DNA from: Herbiconiux daphne
GTDB lineage: Bacteria; Actinomycetota; Actinomycetes; Actinomycetales; Microbacteriaceae
Assembly (NCBI RefSeq): GCF_024979295.1
Contig: NZ_JANLCJ010000003.1
Span: 248,001-312,000, forward strand
Length of the DNA: 64,000 nucleotides
Direction of reading: 5' to 3'
The notes under the pieces are model-generated. The model worked only from the letters and a program-made list of their open reading frames with translations, made no database searches and was not told the origin of the DNA. The translations under genes and the position numbers were made by a program. Position 1 is the stretch's first letter. Each line of letters begins with the position of its first letter. Shown piece by piece: positions 50,840 to 58,821 of the stretch.

Positions 50840-51658
50840 CTACTCTCCTTCTCGGGACTGTTCGTCGGTGGGCGGCACGTACACGGCGTTGCGATCGACC
50901 GAGGCGTAGATCGCGGGGCCGACGGGGTTCAGCCGCTCCTCGTTGATGTGGCCCACGAGGCCTGCGGTGCGGGCCAGCAGCGCGAATCCGCGCAGCATCT
51001 CGACCGGCAGGCCGAGGTCGGCGAGCGCTGCTCCCCCGACTCCGGCCCCGTTGAGGGGCAGGTTCTTGCCCAGCACCTCGCGTTGCATGCGGCCGATGGC
51101 CTCGAAGAGCGACAGGTGCGGGCCGCGGGTGCCGGCCTCGGTGGCGATGCGGATGATGACGGGCGTGCGCGGGTCGCCGTCTTTGTGCACGGGATGGCCG
51201 AGGCCGGGCACCCGGCGACCCTCGGCCTTCGCGCGTTCGAGGGCCTCGACGGCCACCACGTTCCACTCGTCGTCACCCCAACCGCTCGCCTCGGCCGGAA
51301 GACCGGCGACGATCTCGTGCAGGTAGCGACCGGTGTCTTCGGTGACCCCGAGAAAGCGCGAGCCACCGCCGAGCAGGCCGGCTGCGATCGCTCCCTGGAT
51401 GGAGTCGGGGGCGCTGTAGTAGGTCAGCCGTGCCGCGATCGCCGTGGGCGTGAAGCCGTGATCGGCGAGTGACACCAGCACGGCTTCGAACACCCGCCCT
51501 TCGCCGGGGGTCGGCCGCCGCTTCGCGACCAGCCAGAACGCGAGCTCGCCGAACGTGACGTTGCCGAGCAGGTCGCCGGCCACGTCGTGTCCGAGCAGCG
51601 AGATGGTGTCGCGGGTGCTCGTGCCGATCGACGTGGGGTACTGCGGCTCCTCGGTCAT
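50840..51658 (-). CDS. Citryl-CoA lyase-like protein (citrate synthase fold)
   Basis: A 272-residue protein shorter than citrate synthase (about 370-430) but with its C-terminal catalytic features: GLGHPVHKDGDPR, NLPLNGAGVGGAALADLGLP, and LVGHINEERLNPVGPAIY with the R-x-P-like end. Short homologues include citryl-CoA lyase, which splits citryl-CoA into acetyl-CoA and oxaloacetate. ATG at 51658 overlaps the stop of the CoA-transferase gene (ATGA). The pairing of a CoA-transferase and such a lyase implies activation and C-C cleavage of a citrate-like acid. Confidence 0.88.
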   Translation of the reverse strand: MTEEPQYPTSIGTSTRDTISLLGHDVAGDLLGNVTFGELAFWLVAKRRPTPGEGRVFEAVLVSLADHGFTPTAIAARLTYYSAPDSIQGAIAAGLLGGGSRFLGVTEDTGRYLHEIVAGLPAEASGWGDDEWNVVAVEALERAKAEGRRVPGLGHPVHKDGDPRTPVIIRIATEAGTRGPHLSLFEAIGRMQREVLGKNLPLNGAGVGGAALADLGLPVEMLRGFALLARTAGLVGHINEERLNPVGPAIYASVDRNAVYVPPTDEQSREGE

Positions 51659-52863
51659 CGGGACTCCTCGAGCCAGGCCCTGATCGCGACGTCGTCGGCG
51701 CCGAGCGCCGGTGGAGCGCTGCGGTAGACGGCCGGGGTGAGCGAGAAGTCGATCGGATTGCGCACCATCGGGATGGCGGCATCCCCGTCGCCCACCGTCA
51801 CCACCGGCCGCAGCCCGAGGCGCTCGGCCAGGGCCACCCCGCCGTCGATGGTGTTGATGGGCCCGCAGGCGATGCCTGCGGCGGTGAGGATGTCGAACCA
51901 CTCGGCCACGGTCTTGGTGGCGAGCCGCTCCACCAGGATGGGGCGGAGCTCGCCGCGGTTGCGGTTGCGGAGGCCGGTGCCGCAGAAGCGCTCGTCGTCG
52001 GCGACCTCGGGTATGCCGAGCGCATCGGCGAGCCGGCGGAACTGGGCGTCGTTGGCCGCGACCACCACGATCTCGCCGTCGCCGGCCGGCAGCGGCTCGT
52101 AGGGGAACAGGCTCGGGTGCGCGTTGCCCATGCGGAACGGCACCTGCCCCCCGGCGACGAAGGTCGAACTGTGGTTCGCCATGGCCGACAGCGCGGTCGA
52201 GAGCAGGTTCACCTCGATGTGCTGGCCCTCGCCCGTGCGGGTGCGGTGGTTGAGGGCGGCCAGGATGCCGATGGTGGCCTGCATGCCCGTCATGATGTCG
52301 AACACCGAGACCCCGCTGCGAAAGGCCTGGCCGTCGGGATCGCCGGTGAGGCTCATCAGACCGGATGCCGCCTGCACGATCAGGTCGTAGCCGGGCAGCT
52401 TCGCGCCGCCGCTCGTGCCGAAGCCGCTGATCGAGGCGTAGATCACGCCCGGGTTGCTCTCGCGCACCGCCGCGTAGTCGAGCCCGAACTTGGCCAGCCC
52501 TCCGGGCTTGAAGTTCTCGATCACCACGTCGGCGCGGCGCACGAGCTCCTGGGCGAGCCGGCGGTCGTCGTCGTCGCCGAAGTCGAGCACGACGTCTTGT
52601 TTGTTGCGGTTGATGCCGAGGTAGTAGGTCGACACCCCGTCACGCGCGGGAGGCACCCATCCGCGGGTCTCGTCGCCCACCGGGCTCTCGACCTTGATGA
52701 CCGTGGCACCCAGGTCGCCGAGCATCTGGGTGGCGTAGGGGCCGGCCAGCACCCGCGAGAGGTCGGCGACCAGCAGCCCGGCGAGCGGCCCCTCCGAACG
52801 CACGCCGTCGGAGACGGGGGCCGGGGCGGACTCCAGGGTGCTGGAGGAAAAGGATGTCGACAT
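51655..52863 (-). CDS. CaiB/BaiF CoA-transferase family protein
   Basis: About 402 residues of a family III CoA-transferase, which moves CoA between carboxylic acids. LLVADLSRVLAGPYATQMLGDLGATVIKVE is the family N-terminus; the catalytic Asp should lie in LPGYDLIVQAASGLMSLTGDP. ATG at 52863 is used; a GTG at 52887 would add eight residues but lies close to the predicted transcription start and has no Shine-Dalgarno. It is first in the operon, driven by its own promoter inside the 3' end of the iclR gene. Confidence 0.88.
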   Translation of the reverse strand: MSTSFSSSTLESAPAPVSDGVRSEGPLAGLLVADLSRVLAGPYATQMLGDLGATVIKVESPVGDETRGWVPPARDGVSTYYLGINRNKQDVVLDFGDDDDRRLAQELVRRADVVIENFKPGGLAKFGLDYAAVRESNPGVIYASISGFGTSGGAKLPGYDLIVQAASGLMSLTGDPDGQAFRSGVSVFDIMTGMQATIGILAALNHRTRTGEGQHIEVNLLSTALSAMANHSSTFVAGGQVPFRMGNAHPSLFPYEPLPAGDGEIVVVAANDAQFRRLADALGIPEVADDERFCGTGLRNRNRGELRPILVERLATKTVAEWFDILTAAGIACGPINTIDGGVALAERLGLRPVVTVGDGDAAIPMVRNPIDFSLTPAVYRSAPPALGADDVAIRAWLEESR

Positions 52864-52888
52864 CGTCACCGTCTCATTCGCGGACACT

Positions 52889-52939
52889 TGTCCGCCTGGC
52901 GGACACCTTCATTGTGTCCCGTGGATCAGTCCCCGTCAA
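52889..52939 (-). promoter_or_regulatory. Promoter and IclR-type operator of the ring-cleavage operon
   Basis: On the minus strand TTGACG (52934-52939) and CACAAT (52911-52916) are 17 bp apart; the -35 lies inside the iclR coding end. The predicted start overlaps the perfect 17-bp palindrome TGTCCGCCTGGCGGACA (52889-52905). Additional half-sites GCGGACA (52880-52886) and TGTCC (52915-52919) flank it. The position, across the start point, fits repression by the adjacent IclR protein. Confidence 0.75.
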
Positions 52940-53732
52940 GCACCGCGACGAAAGGGCGCTCGGCGAGCCGCCGCCAGTCGGCCGAGATGTGGTCGGCCGT
53001 CGCCAGCAGCGGGTCGAGGTGCCGGTCGATGAGGTGCTCGGTGCTGGTCTCGGCCGCGTGCACGGTGACGTTCACCGTGGCACGCACCGCCCCCGTGCCG
53101 TCGCGCACCGGGGCCGCGATCGACCGGATGCCGGGAGCGAGCTCCTCATCGGCCAGGGCCCAGCCGCGCTCGCGCACGAGCTGCAGCTCCTGCCCGAGGT
53201 CGTCGGCGTCGCGCGGGGCGACCACCACGCGCGACCTGCTGGGCGTGGCGAGAGCGGTCGACAGCGCGTCGGCGTCGAGCGCGGCGAGCAGCACCTTTCC
53301 CTGCGACGTGACCGACGCCGGGAACCGGGTGCCGATCTCGACCCGCAGGGCGACGATCTTCGGCACGGCCACCCGGGCGGTGTAGACGATGTCGGAGCCG
53401 TCGAGCTGCGCCATCGACGATGACTCCCCGGTGACCCGCACGAGGTCTTCGAGGTGCGGCCGCGCCAGCTGCCAGAGACCTTGCGAGCTCACGAAGGCGT
53501 AGCCGAGGTCGAGCACCCGGGGGGTCAGCTCGAACGTCGAGTCCTGCTGCCGCACGAACCCGAGTTCGATCAGGGTCTGCAGCAGCCGGTGGGCCGTCGG
53601 GCGGGCCAGCCCGGTGGCGGCCGCGAGCTCGGCGAGGCTCATGCTGGTGTGCACGTCGGAGAACGCCCCGATGAGGTCGAGCCCTCGCGCGAGCGACTCG
53701 ACGAAGTTGGCGGATTCCCCGCGACCGGCCAC
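52926..53732 (-). CDS. IclR family transcriptional regulator
   Basis: A 268-residue regulator. The winged helix-turn-helix lies at residues 10-70 (MSLAELAAATGLARPTAHRLLQTLIELGFV), and the effector-binding GAF-like domain follows (GESSSMAQLDGSDIVYTARVAV, FPASVTSQGKVLLAAL, AAPVRDGTGAVRATVNVTV). The closest functional analogues, PcaR and PobR, control aromatic catabolism. The GTG start at 53732 is set by AGGAGAG. It is upstream of and codirectional with the CaiB-CitA-LigBA operon and should bind TGTCCGCCTGGCGGACA. Confidence 0.9.
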   Translation of the reverse strand: MAGRGESANFVESLARGLDLIGAFSDVHTSMSLAELAAATGLARPTAHRLLQTLIELGFVRQQDSTFELTPRVLDLGYAFVSSQGLWQLARPHLEDLVRVTGESSSMAQLDGSDIVYTARVAVPKIVALRVEIGTRFPASVTSQGKVLLAALDADALSTALATPSRSRVVVAPRDADDLGQELQLVRERGWALADEELAPGIRSIAAPVRDGTGAVRATVNVTVHAAETSTEHLIDRHLDPLLATADHISADWRRLAERPFVAVLDGD

Positions 53733-53778
53733 GGCAGCTCTCCTGTCACTCGACGCCTCGACAGTAACAGGCGCCCGC

Positions 53779-53834
53779 CGTCAGCCGCCGGACATCAGCC
53801 GCCCGGCGTCAGCCGCCGCGCGTCAGCCGCCTGG
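53779..53834. repeat. Four tandem 14-bp units
   Basis: CGTCAGCCGCC or CATCAGCCGCC begins exactly every 14 bases at 53779, 53793, 53807 and 53821, with three variable bases between. The last unit contains the TGA stop codon of the small membrane protein read leftward; each unit carries that TGA in one frame. It lies between convergently spaced 5' and 3' ends and looks like slipped-strand duplication of the gene's 3' end. Confidence 0.75.
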
Positions 53835-54191
53835 CGAGAGCAGCACGGCCAGTCCGGCGAGGGTGATGCCGCCCAGATTGAGCACGATGCCCACCCGGAT
53901 GCTGAAGACCTTCTGGGTGAGCGCCTCGTCGAGCCGGAAACCCAGCACGGGGCATCCCGCCCACACCAAGAGCGCCAGGCCCACGGCCGCGGCCACCGCA
54001 CCCACCCACCACGCGGTCGCGGCCAGCAGGGGCAGATCGCCGGGCCGCCAGCCCGACGCGATCAGCGGCCCGAGCGCGAGCGCGGGCGCCAACGCCCCGG
54101 CCGCGGCCCAGACGGTGCCCGTGCGCATGATTCGCTGCACCTCGGCATCGGGCGAACTGACGTCGTGTGTCGAGGTCACGGGATCGGTCAC
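53823..54191 (-). CDS. Small integral membrane protein (122 residues)
   Basis: Three hydrophobic helices: TVWAAAGALAPALALGPLIASG, LLAATAWWVGAVAAAVGLALLVWAG and VGIVLNLGGITLAGLAVLL. The N-terminal 20 residues are polar. No family is recognised. GTG at 54191 overlaps the stop of the DUF2255 gene (GTGA), so the two are co-translated. The stop is inside a 14-bp tandem repeat, suggesting that the C-terminal end has changed recently. Confidence 0.65.
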   Translation of the reverse strand: MTDPVTSTHDVSSPDAEVQRIMRTGTVWAAAGALAPALALGPLIASGWRPGDLPLLAATAWWVGAVAAAVGLALLVWAGCPVLGFRLDEALTQKVFSIRVGIVLNLGGITLAGLAVLLSPGG

Positions 54192-54559
54192 GGCACGAGC
54201 CTCAGAGTGTTGGGGGCGGCATCCGGCCCCACCACGGTGCCGACGATCTTCGGGCCGTAATGGTCATACTTCGCGTGATAGGCGGCATCGATCGACTCGT
54301 GCAACCCGGTGCCGACCTGCTCGAACCCGACGTCTTTCTCGACACCACCCGCCGACACGTGGCCCGAGCCGCTCGCCTCGGCGCGCACGAACCAGGGGTT
54401 CGTGGCCCCGTAGGCCGACCGCACGAACAGGTCGTCGTCGACGCGCACCACCCAGATGGTGACCGGCGGGCGCAGAGTGCCGTCGCCGCGGCGAGAGGAG
54501 AGCTGCAATTCGTCGGCGGTGCCGATGCGGTGCAGTTCGTCGGTGGTCCAAGTCGTCAT
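54188..54559 (-). CDS. DUF2255 family protein
   Basis: A 123-residue protein of the DUF2255 family, thought to share the split beta-barrel of F420/FMN-dependent nitroreductase-like proteins. WVVRVDDDLFVRSAYGATNPWFVRAEASGSGHV is the conserved barrel core. Its cofactor and substrate are not known. It is co-translated with the small membrane protein and divergent from the PHP gene. Confidence 0.8.
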   Translation of the reverse strand: MTTWTTDELHRIGTADELQLSSRRGDGTLRPPVTIWVVRVDDDLFVRSAYGATNPWFVRAEASGSGHVSAGGVEKDVGFEQVGTGLHESIDAAYHAKYDHYGPKIVGTVVGPDAAPNTLRLVP

Positions 54560-54655
54560 GGCTCACTCCGTTCGCTCGGATCGATTCAACCACCGCGCGG
54601 CCCGGTGGCGGTAGACGTTCTGCCGCCCGCCGCGGTTGTGCCGCAAGATGAGTGC

Positions 54656-55681
54656 ATGGATGCCATCGCTGCCCTCGACGAGATCGCCTTCCGGCTGGAG
54701 CGCGAGCTCGCGCCCTCGTTCAAGGTGAAGGCGTTCCGGCGGGCGGCCGGTGTGCTGGCCGGCATCCCGTCGGACGAGATCGCGCAGCGGGTGGCCGACG
54801 GCCGGCTGCGCCGCACGAAGGGCATCGGCGACACGACCTTCGAGGTGGTGCGCGAGGCCGTCGACGGGCAGGTGCCGGCCTATCTGCAGAAGCTGCGCGA
54901 TCGTGCGGAACCCGGCGTGGGGCCCGCTGCCGAGGGGGCCGGTGGCGGCATCCGGTCGCTGATCGTCGGCGATCTGCACACCCACAGCGACTGTTCGGAC
55001 GGCACGACGTCGATCGAGAAGATGGCCGCCGCGGCGCGCTGGCTCGGCCGGGACTACGTGGCCCTCACCGACCACTCCCCCAACCTCACCATCGCGAACG
55101 GCCTCACGGCGGCACGGCTCGACGAGCAACTCGACGTCGTCGCCCGGCTCGACGAGCAGTTCGACGACTTCCGCCTGCTGTCGGGCATCGAGGTCGACAT
55201 CCTGGAGTCGGGCGAGCTCGACCAGAACGACGCGCTGCTGACACGGCTGGACATCGTGGTCGCGAGCGTGCACTCGAAACTGCGCGCCGACCACAAGACC
55301 ATGACCACGCGCATGCTCGCCGGCATCGAGAACCCGCGCACGAACATCCTCGGGCATCTCACCGGCCGGCTCGTCACCGGCTCACGGGGCACCCGGCCGC
55401 AGTCCGACTTCGACGCCGCCCGCGTGTTCGCCGCGTGCGCCGCCAACGATGTCGCCGTGGAGATCAACTCGCGCCCGGAGCGGCAGGATCCGCCCGACGA
55501 CCTCATCCAACTGGCCCTCGACGCCGGATGCCTCTTCAGCATCGACAGCGACGCCCACGCCCCGGGCCACCTCGACTTCGTGGGGCTCGGCGCCGACCGC
55601 GCCGAGAAGAACGGTGTGCCGGCCGATCGCATCGTGACCACCTGGCCGGTGGATCGCGTGCTCGAGTGGGCGGCGGGCTGA
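54656..55681 (+). CDS. PHP-domain protein with N-terminal helix-hairpin-helix region
   Basis: A 341-residue protein that looks like the C-terminal half of a PolX DNA polymerase. Residues 1-85 carry helix-hairpin-helix units (FRRAAGVLAGIPSDEIAQRV, RTKGIGDTTFEVV), and residues 103-341 a PHP phosphoesterase with all metal motifs: GDLHTHSDCSDG, ALTDHSPN, GIEVDI, ASVHSKL, LGHLTG and IDSDAHA. There is no polymerase domain. Such proteins may act as a 3'-phosphatase or nuclease in repair, or as histidinol-phosphatase-like enzymes. Confidence 0.87.
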   Translation: MDAIAALDEIAFRLERELAPSFKVKAFRRAAGVLAGIPSDEIAQRVADGRLRRTKGIGDTTFEVVREAVDGQVPAYLQKLRDRAEPGVGPAAEGAGGGIRSLIVGDLHTHSDCSDGTTSIEKMAAAARWLGRDYVALTDHSPNLTIANGLTAARLDEQLDVVARLDEQFDDFRLLSGIEVDILESGELDQNDALLTRLDIVVASVHSKLRADHKTMTTRMLAGIENPRTNILGHLTGRLVTGSRGTRPQSDFDAARVFAACAANDVAVEINSRPERQDPPDDLIQLALDAGCLFSIDSDAHAPGHLDFVGLGADRAEKNGVPADRIVTTWPVDRVLEWAAG

Positions 55682-55721
55682 CCCCTGCTTGTTCACCTCG
55701 ACTTTGCTTCGGGGGGTTACG

Positions 55722-56651
55722 GTGTGGCGCGTGACGATCTTGTTCAGCGGGCGGGAGCTGCCCAGGGAGCTCGACGACCTGCTCGGTTTCTCGGTGCTCG
55801 ACGACGACGATGACGACCCCGTGCTCGTGCGCACCGACGGCACGGCGGTGGACACCTGGCGCGAGGGCTACCCCTACGACGAGCGCCTCGACCGCGCCGA
55901 GTACGAGAGCACCAAGCGCCTGCTGCAGATCGAGCTGCTCAAGCTGCAGAACTGGATCAAGCGCGACGGACGCCGACTGGTGATCGTGTTCGAGGGCCGC
56001 GACGCGGCCGGCAAGGGCGGCACGATCAAGCGCTTCACCGAGCACCTCAACCCCCGCGGCGCCCGCGTGGTCGCGCTCGAGAAGCCGACCGAGCGCGAGG
56101 CGACCCAGTGGTACTTCCAGCGCTACGTGCGGCATCTCCCGGCCGACGGCGAGATCGTGCTGTTCGACCGCTCGTGGTACAACCGGGCCGGCGTCGAACG
56201 CGTGATGGGCTTCTGCACCGACGACCAGTACCGCGAGTTCATGCGCCAGGTGCCGATGTTCGAGAGCATGCTGACGGGTGACGGCATCGACCTGGTGAAG
56301 CTGTGGTTCTCGGTGTCGGCCGACGAGCAGCGCACGCGTTTCGCCATCCGCATGGTCGATCCGGTGCGGCAGTGGAAGCTGTCGCCGATGGACCTCGAGT
56401 CGCTCGACAAGTGGCAGCGCTACACCGACGCCAAGGAGGCGATGTTCGCGGCGACCGACACGCCCGAAGCGCCCTGGACCGTGGTGAAGTCGAACGACAA
56501 GAAGCGCGCCCGGCTCGAGGCGATGCGTTACGTGCTGAACCTCTTCGACTACGACGAGAAAGACGCCGGCGTCGTGGGCACGGCAGATCCCGCGATCGTC
56601 GGCTCGGCCGCCGACGTCTACGAGCGCGGCGAGCACCGGTCGTCGCGATGA
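55722..56651 (+). CDS. Polyphosphate kinase 2 family protein
   Basis: About 309 residues. The PPK2 core runs over LVIVFEGRDAAGKGGTIKRF (Walker A), DRSWYNRAGVERV (Walker B-type lid) and WKLSPMDLESLDKWQRYT. Single-domain PPK2 enzymes use polyphosphate to phosphorylate nucleoside mono- or diphosphates. The start is uncertain: GTG at 55722 has a GGGGGG Shine-Dalgarno five bases away, and GTG at 55731 is also possible. Its stop overlaps the PPTase gene start (ATGA). Confidence 0.9.
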   Translation: MWRVTILFSGRELPRELDDLLGFSVLDDDDDDPVLVRTDGTAVDTWREGYPYDERLDRAEYESTKRLLQIELLKLQNWIKRDGRRLVIVFEGRDAAGKGGTIKRFTEHLNPRGARVVALEKPTEREATQWYFQRYVRHLPADGEIVLFDRSWYNRAGVERVMGFCTDDQYREFMRQVPMFESMLTGDGIDLVKLWFSVSADEQRTRFAIRMVDPVRQWKLSPMDLESLDKWQRYTDAKEAMFAATDTPEAPWTVVKSNDKKRARLEAMRYVLNLFDYDEKDAGVVGTADPAIVGSAADVYERGEHRSSR

Positions 56652-57439
56652 CCCCCCGGGTGCACGTGCGCTGGATCCCGCTCGACGCGGGAGCCGTCGA
56701 CGTGGCCGAACTGCTGCCGGTGCTCGGCGACGGGGAGCGACGGCGCTTCGAGTCGACCCCGGATGCCGCCACCGCGAGCCGTTTCGTCATCGGCCGCGCC
56801 GCGCTGCGCGCTCTCGCCTCCGAACTCGTCGACGACGCGGTCGCGCCCGCCGAGCTCGAGGTCACCGCGGTGTGCCAGGTCTGCGGCGGCCCGCACGGGC
56901 GGCCGCAGGTCGACCTGGTGTCTCCGAAGACGAAGGGCAAGAGCCGGGGCAAGCGGCTGCAGGCGAGCATCGCGCACTGCGCCGCCGGCGTGGCGGTCGC
57001 GGCATCCTGGCACGGCGCGATCGGCATCGATGTCGAGCGAGCGGATGCCCCGATCGAGTCGCTCGCGGCCATCGGCACCCTGATTCCGGCGGCGGCTCGG
57101 CCCGGTGGCCGCAACTGGGAGCCGATCCAGCATTGGACGAGGGTGGAGGCCGTGGTGAAGGCCGACGGCCGGGGACTGCTGATCGACCCGGCCGACGTCG
57201 CCATCCAGACCCGCGACGGCGCCATCTCGGCGACCACGCCCGCTGTTCCGGAAACAGATGTTCCGGGAACCGCGGTTCCGCGATTCGCGCTCGCCGACAT
57301 CCGTCTCGACCCCGCCGTGCGGGCCAGCGTCGCCGTCGCGCTGCGGGCGTCGGCGACGAAGCCGGTCGTGCCCCTCACGAGTTGGCGGCCCGTCGACCTC
57401 GAGCAGCTGCGGAGGGTGGCGGCCGGCGCACCGGTGTGA
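56648..57439 (+). CDS. 4'-phosphopantetheinyl transferase superfamily protein
   Basis: A 263-residue Sfp-type transferase that would attach phosphopantetheine from CoA to a carrier-protein Ser. IGIDVERADAP holds the Mg-binding Asp and Glu, and WTRVEAVVKADGRGL is the WxxKEA-like catalytic segment with a Val-Glu-Ala-Val-Val-Lys reading. CQVCGGPHGRP is the usual N-terminal motif. It is translationally coupled to PPK2 and is convergent with the M1 peptidase and NRPS genes, whose carrier domain it probably activates. Confidence 0.87.
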   Translation: MTPRVHVRWIPLDAGAVDVAELLPVLGDGERRRFESTPDAATASRFVIGRAALRALASELVDDAVAPAELEVTAVCQVCGGPHGRPQVDLVSPKTKGKSRGKRLQASIAHCAAGVAVAASWHGAIGIDVERADAPIESLAAIGTLIPAAARPGGRNWEPIQHWTRVEAVVKADGRGLLIDPADVAIQTRDGAISATTPAVPETDVPGTAVPRFALADIRLDPAVRASVAVALRASATKPVVPLTSWRPVDLEQLRRVAAGAPV

Positions 57440-57510
57440 CGTCGGCACCGGTGTGAGTGCAGCGCCGGTATGACGTCAGCGCCAGGGCGCCGGCACAAGG
57501 GTGTCGGCGG

Positions 57511-58821
57511 TCAGCGCACGGCGGGCAGGGCGCTGGAGTACAGCCAGCCGCCGAAGTAGGCGCCGAACGACCGCCCGGTGCGCGCCTCGACGAGCGCGAT
57601 GAACTCGGCGGTGTCGGCGGTGGCGTGCGCGTGCTCGGCCGTCCAGTCGCGCAGGATGCCGAAGAACGTCTCGTCGCCCACGTCGCGCCGCAGGGCGTGC
57701 AGGGTCAGCGCCCCGCGCTTGTAGACCCGGTCGTCGAACATCGACGCGGCACCCGGCTCGCCGATGACGAGGTCTTGCGGAGCCGCCCGCAGCCGCTGGT
57801 AGTGCTCGCGCGCCAGCCGATCGGCCGACGGGCCCCCGTCGTGCTCCGACCACAGCCATTCGGCGTAGCAGGCGAAGCCCTCGTTGAGCCAGATGTCCTT
57901 CCAAGCGGCCACCCCGACGCTGTTGCCGAACCACTGGTGCGCGAGTTCGTGCGCGATCAGCCGCTCCGACCCGCTCTCGCCGTCGACGTGGTTGGCGCCG
58001 AAGATCGCCATCGCCTGGGCCTCGAGGGGAATCTCGAGATCGTCATCGGTCACCACCACCGCGAAGCGATCGAACGGGTAGGGCCCGAACACCTGTGAGA
58101 AATAGCCGATCATGCGCTCGAGCGGACTGAAGTCGGCGCGCACGCGCTGGTCGAGTGCCGCCGGGAAGGCGTAGTCGACCGGAACCTCGCCGAGCGACGA
58201 CCGGCGCGCGTAGTGGCCGATCTGCACGGTGGCGAGATAGGCGGCGGTCGGCCGGGGCTGCTCCCACAGCCAGGTGGCGCGGCCGCTGCGCACCGTGCGC
58301 TGCACGAGCAGGCCGCTGCAGACGACCGTGTAGTCCTCCTCGGCGGTGAAGCGGATGCGATAGGCGGCCTTGTCACCGGGCCTGTCGTTGCAGGGGAACC
58401 AGGTCGACGAGCCCGAGGGCTGCGAGGCGGTGAGCACGCCGTCGTCGAGCTCCTCCCAGCCGATCGGCCCCCAGGCGCTGCGCCGGGGGCCGGGGCGCCC
58501 GCCGTAGTCGATCTGCAGCTCGAACCGGGTGCCCGCCGCGATCGGCCGGTCGGGCCGCACCGTGAGGGTGTGGGTGGACTGCGACATCCGGTTGACCCGC
58601 CGGCCGTCGAGGCGCACCTTCGTGGCTTTGAGCTTCGACAGGTCGAGCGGGATGTGGTCGAGGTCGACCACCGCCTCGGCCACGATGACGGCGACGCCGT
58701 CGAGCCGGTTGGTCTCGACCCGGTAGTCGAGGGTGAGGTCGTAGGTGAGCACGCGGTAGGCCCACGTGCCGATGCCCGGCGTGTAGGGGTCGCCGGCGTA
58801 GACGACCCCGCGGCCGGTCAC
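57511..58821 (-). CDS. M1 family metallopeptidase
   Basis: About 436 residues. The zinc site is HELAHQWFGN followed 18 residues later by the Glu of WLNEGFACYAEWLW; the exopeptidase GxMEN-type loop appears as EAQAMAIFGANHVD, altered from GAMEN. The N-terminal saddle is complete, but the C-terminal helical domain of long M1 aminopeptidases is absent. GTG at 58821 overlaps the NRPS stop by four bases (GTGA), so it is translated with the synthetase and may process its product or control its export. Confidence 0.88.
   Translation of the reverse strand: MTGRGVVYAGDPYTPGIGTWAYRVLTYDLTLDYRVETNRLDGVAVIVAEAVVDLDHIPLDLSKLKATKVRLDGRRVNRMSQSTHTLTVRPDRPIAAGTRFELQIDYGGRPGPRRSAWGPIGWEELDDGVLTASQPSGSSTWFPCNDRPGDKAAYRIRFTAEEDYTVVCSGLLVQRTVRSGRATWLWEQPRPTAAYLATVQIGHYARRSSLGEVPVDYAFPAALDQRVRADFSPLERMIGYFSQVFGPYPFDRFAVVVTDDDLEIPLEAQAMAIFGANHVDGESGSERLIAHELAHQWFGNSVGVAAWKDIWLNEGFACYAEWLWSEHDGGPSADRLAREHYQRLRAAPQDLVIGEPGAASMFDDRVYKRGALTLHALRRDVGDETFFGILRDWTAEHAHATADTAEFIALVEARTGRSFGAYFGGWLYSSALPAVR

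Noticed and set aside
53779..53834. Regularly spaced repeats considered as a CRISPR remnant
   Set aside because: Units are 14 bp without unique spacers and no cas gene is near; a simple tandem repeat.
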